From: Pseudotabrizicola alkalilacus | GTDB taxonomy: Bacteria; Pseudomonadota; Alphaproteobacteria; Rhodobacterales; Rhodobacteraceae | Assembly (NCBI RefSeq): GCF_003443995.1 | Contig: NZ_QWEY01000008.1 | Location: forward strand, 1-64,000 | Reading direction: 5' to 3' | DNA: 64,000 bases | In this document: positions 8,871 through 16,591 of the stretch, piece after piece | Layout of the letters: every line of letters starts with the position of its first letter | Numbering within the stretch: position 1 is the first letter of the stretch | The notes under the pieces: generated by a model | Databases searched by the model: none | The model's input: the letters and a program-made list of their open reading frames with translations, nothing else | Told to the model about the DNA's origin: nothing | Made by a program: the position numbers and the translations under genes

Positions 8871-8907
8871 GCGCGAAAAGCACGCGGGCGTGCGCACATC
8901 ACGCAAC
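8871..8907. promoter_or_regulatory. Candidate upstream activator site, copy 1
   Basis: GCGCGAA, two bases, GCACGCGG...CGTG, then GCACATCACGCA. The core GCACGC-GG-GCGTGC (8880-8893) is an inverted repeat. The arrangement recurs at 16556-16591, also upstream of a sigma-54 promoter. It starts 49 bp beyond the -24 element, a normal place for an enhancer bound by an AAA+ activator. On the minus strand the core is followed by TTTT, so it could also act as a short terminator for the activator gene that ends at 8915. Confidence 0.65.
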
Positions 8908-8914
8908 GCATGAA

Positions 8915-9892
8915 TCAGGATTTCAGAAGGCCCAGCTTTATCATCTGGTGGCGCAGGGCGTGGCGCGACAGACCGAGCGCTTTCGCCGCCTCTTGCGGGT
9001 TGCCGTTGGCCTGTGACATCGCCTGACCGATCATGGCGCGCTGAAAGGAATCGGTCGCGACATGATAATCCTCTGACCTCATCAGCGGGGCAGCGGCGAT
9101 TGGGTCTGACTGCCCCGACACCGAGCGCAGAATGCGGTCGGGCAAATGTCGTGGCAAGATCATGTCTTCATCTTCCAGAATGAAGATGCGTTCGAGCAGG
9201 TTTTCCAGCTCCCGAACATTGCCGGGCCAAGCGTATCGCAGAAAAATCTGTTCGGTTTCGGGGGTCAGCCCGCGCATCGTTCGCCCATAGGTCTTGTTGA
9301 AACGCGCGATGAAATGGCGCGCCAATGTCAGTACATCTTCGCCGCGTTCCCGCAGCGCAGGCAGATTCACCGCCACCACCTGAAGCCGATAATAAAGATC
9401 TTCACGGAACCGGCCCGACGTGACTTCGGACAAGAGCACCTTGTTGGTGGCGGCAATAAAGCGCACATCGACCTTGACCGGCTTGACCGCGCCCACACGT
9501 CGAAATTGTTGAGTGTCCAACAATGTCAGAAGCTTGGCCTGCAAGGTCAGGTCCAGCTCCCGTATTTCATCCAGAAAGACGCTGCCATGGTCCGCAGCCT
9601 CGACCAACCCCATCTTGCGGTCTATTGCGCCGGTAAAAGCACCTTTCTCGTGGCCGAACAGCTCAGACTCCATCAAATTCGCTGGCAGGGCGGCGCAGTT
9701 GATGTCAACGAAATCACGGTTCGCGCGGCTGGACATCTGGTGGATCATCCGGGCAACCAGCCCCTTGCCGACACCGGTTTCGCCATAAATCAATACCGTT
9801 CGCGTCGGGCTGCCGCCGATCCGTTCGACCAGCCTGCGCAAAGCTTCTACCGCTGGCGACGTGCCGACCAGTTCGTTCCCGTAGTTTGCCAT
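8915..9892 (-). CDS. PspF-like sigma-54 activator without a sensor domain
   Basis: 325 residues: an AAA+ domain directly from the N-terminus, then a Fis-type HTH. Walker A is GETGVGKG (residues 37-44), the sigma-54-contacting loop GAFTGA is at 84-89, Walker B is VFLDEI near 105, the arginine-finger/sensor region is RLQVVAVNLPALRERGEDV, and the HTH is NPQEAAKALGLSRHALRHQM near residues 296-316. There is no receiver, GAF, PAS or XylR-type domain, as in PspF, so control must come from a partner protein, from its own expression level or from ligand binding to the AAA+ domain. It lies 24 bp behind the C45 gene, as the last gene of the transporter operon, which predicts positive feedback. Confidence 0.93.
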   Translation of the reverse strand: MANYGNELVGTSPAVEALRRLVERIGGSPTRTVLIYGETGVGKGLVARMIHQMSSRANRDFVDINCAALPANLMESELFGHEKGAFTGAIDRKMGLVEAADHGSVFLDEIRELDLTLQAKLLTLLDTQQFRRVGAVKPVKVDVRFIAATNKVLLSEVTSGRFREDLYYRLQVVAVNLPALRERGEDVLTLARHFIARFNKTYGRTMRGLTPETEQIFLRYAWPGNVRELENLLERIFILEDEDMILPRHLPDRILRSVSGQSDPIAAAPLMRSEDYHVATDSFQRAMIGQAMSQANGNPQEAAKALGLSRHALRHQMIKLGLLKS

Positions 9893-9916
9893 GCCGCCCC
9901 TGCGTTTCGTAGGTAA

Positions 9917-10978
9917 TCACCGGGAAGGTTCAATCCTTTGCCACCGGCTCAGACAGGGTGCCCCGTCGCTGATCTCCATGCCGCCGATACTACAGGAATA
10001 AACGACCGAGGAAATGGTTTCAGACCCATCGACATCATCTGCGTGCTGGCATAGCGGCGCAGAGCCAGGGCCGGGATGGGTGGCCATCAAGTCTTTTGCT
10101 TCCTGGACAGTCCATGTCCGGTCCGGCAAGACACGGCCAAGAAAATCGAAACGCTGATGCGAATTACTGGCAATTTTGTCCCCGTCCGGGCCAAGTGTTT
10201 CCGCCCGCGTCTGCGTTGCCGTGTAATGATTGGTCCGCCACTGCACGCCGCCTTGCGTGATGACCGGGCCGCTGGCTGACAGCTCCACCGCTGCGGTTGC
10301 TCCCCCTTGATCTGCGAGAACCAGCGTGCCGCCGCCGGCGTGTGGCAAACTGCGGATCAGCACTACAGCCTCAGCCACAGTGCGTGCGCGCGCAAGCAGG
10401 CGCGGCAAAAGGAAATAGCGCAACCAACCGACGCGATGCCGGTTCACCGCAACCTGCGTGTCAGCCACCGCAAGGCCTGCGGCGTTGATGCCCGACGACC
10501 ACGCCGCCAAACTGCCAAGGCTGCTCAGGCTAAGCACCTGACCCGTCACGATATCGGGGCCGGAATGCCGCAAAACGCATTGAATCCCCGCGTGAACCCC
10601 TGAGGTGTCGCGGTTTTTCACCACCAGCGCCCCCTCTGGCCCAGAGGGAACCACCCACGCACTGCACCCGTCAAGAAGCGTGCCCCCCCCTTTGATATCA
10701 CGCAGGGTGCCAAGATGCAGATGGGCGAAAAGGTCCGGCTCTGCGAGGCCAAAGGCTGCTGCCACGCCGACCAGCTCGGACAGACTTTCGGGGTCGTGAT
10801 GTTCATGAAACGCGCGTTGCGCCGCCAGATAGGTCTCGGCCGCGGCGTCAATCACACCTTCGGCACGGGCGCGTTCTACCCGCGCGACAGTGGCATTGCG
10901 CACCGCATCAACCGAGGCCGCCCCCGCCTGCGCCCTGCCCCGTTCATAGGCGGTGCCATTGACCGAAACCTCGATCAT
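9917..10978 (-). CDS. C45-family acyltransferase/hydrolase (Ntn-hydrolase)
   Basis: 353 residues resembling acyl-CoA:6-aminopenicillanate acyltransferase-type C45 peptidases. These are made as proenzymes and cleave themselves before an N-terminal cysteine nucleophile. Here the candidate is Cys105 in DGCSAWVV, followed by the conserved KNRDTSG and, later, LSSLGSLAAWSSGINAAGLA and WRTNHY. The ~104-residue propeptide matches the family. No signal peptide is seen, so it should be cytoplasmic. Its ATG overlaps the stop of the upstream ATPase gene. With a peptide-type importer in front, hydrolysis of an imported amide, N-acyl amino acid or lactam is the best inference. Confidence 0.85.
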   Translation of the reverse strand: MIEVSVNGTAYERGRAQAGAASVDAVRNATVARVERARAEGVIDAAAETYLAAQRAFHEHHDPESLSELVGVAAAFGLAEPDLFAHLHLGTLRDIKGGGTLLDGCSAWVVPSGPEGALVVKNRDTSGVHAGIQCVLRHSGPDIVTGQVLSLSSLGSLAAWSSGINAAGLAVADTQVAVNRHRVGWLRYFLLPRLLARARTVAEAVVLIRSLPHAGGGTLVLADQGGATAAVELSASGPVITQGGVQWRTNHYTATQTRAETLGPDGDKIASNSHQRFDFLGRVLPDRTWTVQEAKDLMATHPGPGSAPLCQHADDVDGSETISSVVYSCSIGGMEISDGAPCLSRWQRIEPSR

Positions 10979-11979
10979 CGTGTTTCTTCCAACAGCGTGT
11001 GTCCTTCTTCAAGCCGGTGACAGGCCGCGAAATGTTCCGCACCCACGGTTTGCGAAACCGGAACAACCGTCTGGCAGATCGGAATGGCCAAAGGACAGCG
11101 CGTGTGGAATTTGCAGCCGTTGGGCGGGTTCAATGGCGAGGGTAGATCGCCCTGAAGCCGCACCCTGCCCTTCGCGCGCTTGGCACCGATTTCGGGCACC
11201 GCAGACAGCAGACTCTGGGTATAGGGATGGCGCGGATTGTCCAGAACCGATGCCACCGGCCCGGTCTCAACAATCTCGCCCAGATACATCACAGCGACCC
11301 GGTCGCTCAGGTAGCCGATCACCGAAATGTCGTGACTGATGAACAGATAGGTCAGCCCCAGTTCCTGTTTCAACTCCAGCAACAGCGCAATGATCTGCGC
11401 CTGAATAGACACATCCAGCGCAGACACTGGTTCATCGCAGACGATGAATTCGGGGTTGGACACAAGCGCCCGCGCGATGCCGATGCGCTGTCGCTGCCCG
11501 CCAGAAAACTGGTGCGGGTAGCGGTCGATCTGATCTGGCTGCAAGCCCACACGTTGCAAGACCTGTGTGGTGATGGCACGCGCTTCGTCTCCGCTGGCGA
11601 TGTCATGCAGTGCCAGGGGCAAGCCGACGATTTCGGCCACAGTCCGGCGGGGGTTCAGGCTGGCGTAGGGATCTTGAAAGATGATCTGCATCCGCCGCCG
11701 TATCGCCTTGAGCGCCGGTGGCGAAAGCGCCGTCACATCTTCGCCATCAAACACAACCTTGCCTTCGGTCGGTTCATGCAGCCGCAGGATTGCGCGGCCC
11801 AAGGTGGATTTGCCGCAGCCACTTTCGCCGATCAGGCCCAGAACCTCGCCCTTGTTCACATGCAGCGACACACCGTTTACCGCCCGCACCACGGTCTTGC
11901 GTCCGCCGGTCAGACGCTGCGCCAGCGACAGGCGGCCCTCGTAGTGCTTCGACAGATTGGTAACCTCAAGCAGGCTCAT
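10975..11979 (-). CDS. Peptide-type ABC importer ATPase (DppF/OppF-like)
   Basis: ATPase of the oligopeptide/dipeptide family: Walker A GESGCGKS, Q-loop IFQDPYASLNPR, signature FSGGQRQRIGIARAL, Walker B FIVCDEPVSALDVSIQ, and the C-terminal OppF extension with the cysteine pattern CKFHTRCPLAIPIC that binds an Fe-S cluster in some homologues. It pairs with the ATPase gene before it to form a heterodimer. The ATG at 11979 overlaps the previous stop; a longer frame from 12003 would reach back into that gene and is not needed. Confidence 0.93.
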   Translation of the reverse strand: MSLLEVTNLSKHYEGRLSLAQRLTGGRKTVVRAVNGVSLHVNKGEVLGLIGESGCGKSTLGRAILRLHEPTEGKVVFDGEDVTALSPPALKAIRRRMQIIFQDPYASLNPRRTVAEIVGLPLALHDIASGDEARAITTQVLQRVGLQPDQIDRYPHQFSGGQRQRIGIARALVSNPEFIVCDEPVSALDVSIQAQIIALLLELKQELGLTYLFISHDISVIGYLSDRVAVMYLGEIVETGPVASVLDNPRHPYTQSLLSAVPEIGAKRAKGRVRLQGDLPSPLNPPNGCKFHTRCPLAIPICQTVVPVSQTVGAEHFAACHRLEEGHTLLEETR

Positions 11980-12965
11980 GACGTTTCCTCCAACCGCAGA
12001 CACCGGGCGCGGCGACCGGGTCCGGCAGACAGCATCGGCACCTCAACCAGACAGTCAGGCTGCGCCAGCGGGCAGCGCGAGTGGAACCGGCATTGTGGCG
12101 CAAGACCCATCAGGTTTGGCACTTGCCCCTTGATCGGGGTCAGCGGTTGCCCCCGCAGTGCCGGACGCGGGATGGATGCCAGAAGTCCACGGGTATATGG
12201 GTGACGCGGATGGCTGATCACATCGTCGGTCGGCCCCTCTTCGACGACCTGACCGGCATACATCACCATCACGCGGTCGCAATGCTCGGCCACCACACCA
12301 AGGTCATGTGTGATCAGTGCCACTGCCATTCCCATCTGGCCCCGGATGTCTGAGATCAGTTCAAGCACCTGCGCCTGAATGGTTACATCCAGCGCCGTGG
12401 TGGGCTCGTCGGCGATCAACAGCTTGGGACGACATGCAAGGGCGATGGCGATCATGATCCGCTGTCGCATTCCCCCCGAAAATTCATGAGGATACTGGCG
12501 CAGACGCGAGTCCGGCGACGGGATGCCAACCAGTCCCAGCATCTCGACGCAGCGATCCCTGATCGCGGCACGACGGGCAGCGCGGCCTTTGGGCAGGGTC
12601 TCGTCATGCGCGATCAACACCTCGGCGAGTTGTTCGCCCACTGTCAGCGCAGGGTTCAGCGCCGTCAGCGCGTCCTGCATCGTCATTGCGATATCGCGAC
12701 CACGCACGCCCCGCATCTCTTCCGCAGACATTCCACGCAGATCGCGCCCGTCGAAAAAGATGGTGCCCTGCGTGACATGTCCGGGCGGGCGCACCAGCCC
12801 CATGATCGACGAAAACGTCACAGACTTGCCCGAGCCGCTTTCGCCCACCACGCCCAGGCATTCCCCGCGTGAGATTTGCAGGCTCACGCCATCAACCGCG
12901 CGCACCAGCCCGGCGCGGGCCGTAAATTCTGTCCGCAGGTTGGTCACTTCAAGCAGAACGGTCAT
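11976..12965 (-). CDS. Peptide-type ABC importer ATPase (DppD/OppD-like)
   Basis: 329 residues: Walker A GESGSGKS near residue 40, Q-loop [11 protein letters not shown], signature [15 protein letters not shown], Walker [17 protein letters not shown], and the C-terminal [14 protein letters not shown] extension typical of OppD/DppD. It would energise import together with the DppF-like partner. It overlaps the permease gene upstream and the partner ATPase downstream by four bases each, so all transporter subunits are translationally coupled. Confidence 0.93.
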   Translation of the reverse strand: MTVLLEVTNLRTEFTARAGLVRAVDGVSLQISRGECLGVVGESGSGKSVTFSSIMGLVRPPGHVTQGTIFFDGRDLRGMSAEEMRGVRGRDIAMTMQDALTALNPALTVGEQLAEVLIAHDETLPKGRAARRAAIRDRCVEMLGLVGIPSPDSRLRQYPHEFSGGMRQRIMIAIALACRPKLLIADEPTTALDVTIQAQVLELISDIRGQMGMAVALITHDLGVVAEHCDRVMVMYAGQVVEEGPTDDVISHPRHPYTRGLLASIPRPALRGQPLTPIKGQVPNLMGLAPQCRFHSRCPLAQPDCLVEVPMLSAGPGRRARCLRLEETS

Positions 12966-13855
12966 TCGCTGAACCTCGGATCAAAGGCGTCACGCAATCC
13001 CTGGCTGGCCACGTTGATGGCCAGAACAAGAAGCACGATCGCCAGCCCCGGAAAGGTGGACACCCACCACGCCTCAAGGATAAAGGCGCGCCCGTCCGAC
13101 ACCATGCTGCCCCAGCTTGCGGTGGGGGGCTGCACGCCGAGCCCGAGGAAAGACAGCGATGCCTCAAGGATGATGACATTGGCCATGCGGATCGTGGCGA
13201 CCACAATCACAGGCGACATGATGTTGGGCAGGATCTCGCGCCACATAATGTGGCCCGACCCCGCACCCAACGCACGGGCGGCCTCGACATATTCCAGTTC
13301 GCGCACCGCCAGCGTTTCACCCCGCACCACGCGACATGGAATGACCCACTCCTTATACGCAAGCGCCAGCACGATATTGAACAGCCCCGGCCCCATCATC
13401 GCCATCAGACCGATGGCAAAAATCAGATAGGGAAAGCCCAGCAAAATATCGACCACGCGCCCGATCACCACATCGACCCAGCCGCGAAAATACCCGGCCG
13501 CTAGGCCGGCCAGAATGCCGACCCCCGTGGCCAGAACGATCACCACCACCCCGATAAAGATCGAGATGCGCGCGCCGTAGATGATGCGCGACAGGATATC
13601 GCGGCCAAGCCCGTCACAGCCAAGAACAAAGGCCCAGTCGCCCCCCTCCATCCAGGCGGGCGGCTGCAGCCTGCGAAACAGGTCAGTCTGATTGGGGTCA
13701 TGCGGTGCGATCAGGGGCGCCGCAACGGTCATGATGACAAAGATCAGCACCACGATGACAGACGCCATCGCCAGACGGTTGCGGCGAAAGTCGCGCAGAT
13801 TGCGGCGGAACAGCGAGTCTGCTGGCGGGGTATGAGCAAGGGTTACATCGGTCAC
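12962..13855 (-). CDS. Peptide-type ABC importer permease (DppC/OppC-like)
   Basis: 297 residues: an N-terminal cytoplasmic stretch with FRRNRLAMASVIVVL leading into helix 1, then the periplasmic segment LIAPHDPNQTDLFRRLQPP typical of DppC. The five-helix permease domain contains the EAA loop (EYVEAARALGAGSGHIMWREILPN) that contacts the ATPases. It forms the inner-membrane channel with the DppB-like protein encoded just upstream, and its start overlaps that gene's stop. Confidence 0.92.
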   Translation of the reverse strand: MTDVTLAHTPPADSLFRRNLRDFRRNRLAMASVIVVLIFVIMTVAAPLIAPHDPNQTDLFRRLQPPAWMEGGDWAFVLGCDGLGRDILSRIIYGARISIFIGVVVIVLATGVGILAGLAAGYFRGWVDVVIGRVVDILLGFPYLIFAIGLMAMMGPGLFNIVLALAYKEWVIPCRVVRGETLAVRELEYVEAARALGAGSGHIMWREILPNIMSPVIVVATIRMANVIILEASLSFLGLGVQPPTASWGSMVSDGRAFILEAWWVSTFPGLAIVLLVLAINVASQGLRDAFDPRFSE

Positions 13856-14859
13856 AGCTTCACCCTCGGGTTCAGGACGGTGTAGAGGATATCGGCGACA
13901 AAATTCAGGAGCACATAGGTGACCGCGTAAAGCAGCACCGCGGCCTGCACGAGCGGGTAGTTGCGCAGGAAAATGCTTTCCACCACCAAGCGGCCAAGAC
14001 CCGGCCAGCCAAAGACGGCTTCCACAATCATATTGCCCCCCAGCAGGCTGCCAGTTTCGATGGCGGCAACCGAAACAGTCGGGATCAAGGCGTTCTTCAG
14101 CGCATGGCGGAACAGGACCCGGCGGCGCGACAGGCCCTTGGCATCGGCAAAGGTGACGTAGTCCTGACGCAAGACCTCCAGCATCGACGCGCGGGTGACG
14201 CGCATCAGGATCGCCGTCATCGGAAGCCCCAAGGTAATCGCGGGCAACAAGATATGGCGCAACGCATCGCCAAAGGCGGCCAGATCACGGTGGAGCAACG
14301 TATCGATCAGCAAAAAACCCGTGATCGTCGGAACCTCACTGGAATAGCCAATCCGGCCAGAGACTGGCAGGATCTGAAGTTGCACCGCGAACAGCATGAT
14401 CAACAGAAGGCCGAACCAGAATCCCGGCAGCGACACCCCAAGTAACGAGCCGACGGTTGCCAACCGATCAAGGATGGAATTCTTGCGGATCGCAGCCAGC
14501 ACGCCCAGTGGAATTGCTGTCACCAATGCCACGATCAGGGCGACAAGGCTCAGTTCGATGGTTGCGGGCAGACGTTCGGCAATCACGTCGCTTACCGGGC
14601 GGCGGTGGTAATAGCTGGTGCCAAAATCGAACTGCAGGGCATTGCGCAGAAAGATGAAGAACCGTTCCAGCAAGGATCGGTCAAGGCCCAGACCACGCCG
14701 CAACTCCGCCTCCTGCTCGGGTGTGATCGACTGATCGCCGATGATGATTTGCACCGGATCGCCCGGTGTCAGCGCCATCATCAGGAATGCGATGGCGCTG
14801 ACACCCAACAGGACGGGTATAAGTTGCAGCAAACGTTCCAGTAATCTGCTCAGACTCAT
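13852..14859 (-). CDS. Peptide-type ABC importer permease (DppB/OppB-like)
   Basis: 335 residues with six predicted helices. It starts with the DppB hallmark LLERLLQLIPVLLGVSAIAFLM, followed by the periplasmic PGDPVQIIIGDQ, and has the EAA-type loop DYVTFADAKGLSRRRVLFRHAL near residue 215. It lies 28 bp after the binding-protein gene without an obvious terminator between, so it belongs to the same transcript. Confidence 0.92.
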   Translation of the reverse strand: MSLSRLLERLLQLIPVLLGVSAIAFLMMALTPGDPVQIIIGDQSITPEQEAELRRGLGLDRSLLERFFIFLRNALQFDFGTSYYHRRPVSDVIAERLPATIELSLVALIVALVTAIPLGVLAAIRKNSILDRLATVGSLLGVSLPGFWFGLLLIMLFAVQLQILPVSGRIGYSSEVPTITGFLLIDTLLHRDLAAFGDALRHILLPAITLGLPMTAILMRVTRASMLEVLRQDYVTFADAKGLSRRRVLFRHALKNALIPTVSVAAIETGSLLGGNMIVEAVFGWPGLGRLVVESIFLRNYPLVQAAVLLYAVTYVLLNFVADILYTVLNPRVKL

Positions 14860-14887
14860 GCTCGCCCCCTTTGGTTGTGATCAATGC

Positions 14888-16429
14888 TCAGTTGATGCAG
14901 GCGTCGTGCAGATTGATCCTGCTGTCGGCGCTGGGCGCCCAGCCGGACAGCTTTTTCGACACGCCGTAAATGTCCTGCGGGACCCAGAGATAGACGTAGG
15001 GTTGATCGGCGTTGATCATCAACTCCGCCTCGCGATACATCCCGGCGCGCTTTTCCGCATCCATTTCAACGGCGGCTTGATCCAGCAGCGCATCCAGTGC
15101 GGGATTGGCATAGCCAGCCGAATTGCCCCGATCATTGGTCTTGTGCGTCGGTGTGAAGATGTCGAACGGGTCGAGCGAGCCATTCCCCCAGCTGGAGAAA
15201 TACATATCACCCGATTTCGGCTTGCCAGCAGTGCGCCACTTTTCGGTCAGTTGCGCGCTTTCGCCCACCGCGACTGTCGTGCGGATGCCCGCGTTCGTCA
15301 GCATGGAGGCGATAGCCTCGGCAGTGTCCTTGAAAGCACCTTCAGTGTCCATCGTGATACTGATGCCGTCCGGATATCCCGCCTCGGCCAGCAGCGCCTT
15401 TGCCTTTTCGGGATCATAGGAAACAGCCGGAAGCTCGCTTGAGCCAAAGGCATCGGGAGACAGGATGCCTTCGATCCGGGCGGCTGTTCCGTCAAGAATG
15501 CGGTCAATGATCAGATCCTTGTCGATGGCATGGGCCGCAGCCTGACGCACCTTGAGGTCATCGAACACCTCGCCTTGCAGGTTCATCGCCAGGAAGAAAC
15601 TGCGCGTGCCGTTCACCGTCATCACGTCGGTTCCCGCATTCGCCTTGACCTGTGCAATCGAAAAGGTGGGCAGTTCGTTGATGATATGAACGTCGCCCGC
15701 CAGTAGCGCCGCAACACGGCTGGCGCTTTCGGGGATGATCTTGAAAATCACCCGTTCAACACAAGCCGCGCCGACTGGCGCGATATCAGGCGCGCCGCCG
15801 TAATAATCGTCAAAGCGCTGCAGGATGATCGCATCCCCTTTGCGCCATTCCCCCAGCTTGAAGGGTCCGGTGCCGTTGGACATGGTCGCCATGCCTGCGG
15901 TGCCGTTTGCTTCGACAAACGCCTTCGACACAATCTGCTGGTTGGGCAGCATCGCAGGCAGGATCGGCCACGGCTCCTTGAGCGTGATGCGAACGGTGTC
16001 GCCGTCGACAATCTCGACCGAGGCAACCGGCCCCATCAACCCCTGTCGCGGGCTGGTCTGACCATCGCCCATAGCGCCCTCGACCGTTACACGATCCAGG
16101 GTGAACTTGACATCTTCGGCGGTCATCTCGGTCCCGTCGTGGAACTTGATGCCCGAGCGGATCTTGAAGTCATAAACCGTGGGGGAAACCTGGGTCATCG
16201 CCTCGGCAATTTCGGGCACGACACGCATGTCGGGGTCGCGTGTCAGCAAACCGTCGTAGATGTTTCGGATGACTGTCTCGGTTTCGCGTTTGCGGTGGTT
16301 GGCCGGGTCAAGCGTATCAGCATCCAGTGTAAAGCCAACGATCAGATCCTCGGCCACCACGGCGGCGGGCATCAAGGCAGGGCAAGTGGCCAAGGCAGTG
16401 GCCAGCAAGAGGCGTGGCAGTGCGTTCAT
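14888..16429 (-). CDS. Peptide-type ABC importer solute-binding protein (SBP family 5)
   Basis: 513 residues: a signal peptide (MNALPRLLLATALATCPALM..VVAE) followed by an SBP_bac_5 domain with TLDPANHRKRETETVIRNIYDGLL, YDFKIRSGIKFHDGTEMTAEDVKFTL and a C-terminal LYLW-like PYVYLWVPQDIYGV. It binds the ligand in the periplasm. The family takes di- and oligopeptides, but also opines, nickel and glycans, so the ligand cannot be read from sequence. It is the first gene of the transporter-C45-activator operon, driven by the sigma-54 promoter at 16501-16517, with an AGGGAG ribosome site before the ATG at 16429. Confidence 0.93.
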   Translation of the reverse strand: MNALPRLLLATALATCPALMPAAVVAEDLIVGFTLDADTLDPANHRKRETETVIRNIYDGLLTRDPDMRVVPEIAEAMTQVSPTVYDFKIRSGIKFHDGTEMTAEDVKFTLDRVTVEGAMGDGQTSPRQGLMGPVASVEIVDGDTVRITLKEPWPILPAMLPNQQIVSKAFVEANGTAGMATMSNGTGPFKLGEWRKGDAIILQRFDDYYGGAPDIAPVGAACVERVIFKIIPESASRVAALLAGDVHIINELPTFSIAQVKANAGTDVMTVNGTRSFFLAMNLQGEVFDDLKVRQAAAHAIDKDLIIDRILDGTAARIEGILSPDAFGSSELPAVSYDPEKAKALLAEAGYPDGISITMDTEGAFKDTAEAIASMLTNAGIRTTVAVGESAQLTEKWRTAGKPKSGDMYFSSWGNGSLDPFDIFTPTHKTNDRGNSAGYANPALDALLDQAAVEMDAEKRAGMYREAELMINADQPYVYLWVPQDIYGVSKKLSGWAPSADSRINLHDACIN

Positions 16430-16500
16430 TGGAATTCTCCCTTATGAGTGTGCCCCGATTGCGGGTGCGTGGTCCATTCAGATGCGGACAGGAACAGATA

Positions 16501-16517
16501 TGCACAGGCCGTGCCAA
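16501..16517 (-). promoter_or_regulatory. Sigma-54 promoter of the transporter-C45-activator operon
   Basis: The minus strand reads TTGGCACG, four bases, GTGCA: perfect -24 half, GG-to-GC spacing of 10 bp, and the same G for T substitution in the -12 half as the promoter at 8806-8822. The flanks match too, with TTTTGG before and ATAT just after. The start site should fall near 16489, about 60 nt before the ATG. Confidence 0.88.
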
Positions 16518-16555
16518 AATTTGGCGGCACTACGGGCTGATCGATGCGGCTCTAG

Positions 16556-16591
16556 GCGCGAATTGCACGCGGCGTGGTTTGCACTTCACGC
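16556..16591. promoter_or_regulatory. Candidate upstream activator site, copy 2
   Basis: GCGCGAA, two bases, GCACGCGGCGTG, then GCACTTCACGCATC. It aligns with 8871-8907 along its full length, including the CACGC/GCGTG inverted repeat and the GCAC..CACGCA tail. It starts 39 bp beyond the -24 element; copy 1 starts at 49 bp, so the two differ by about one helical turn. The site straddles the 3' end of the rpoN-like gene, whose stop is at 16586-16588. Confidence 0.65.
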
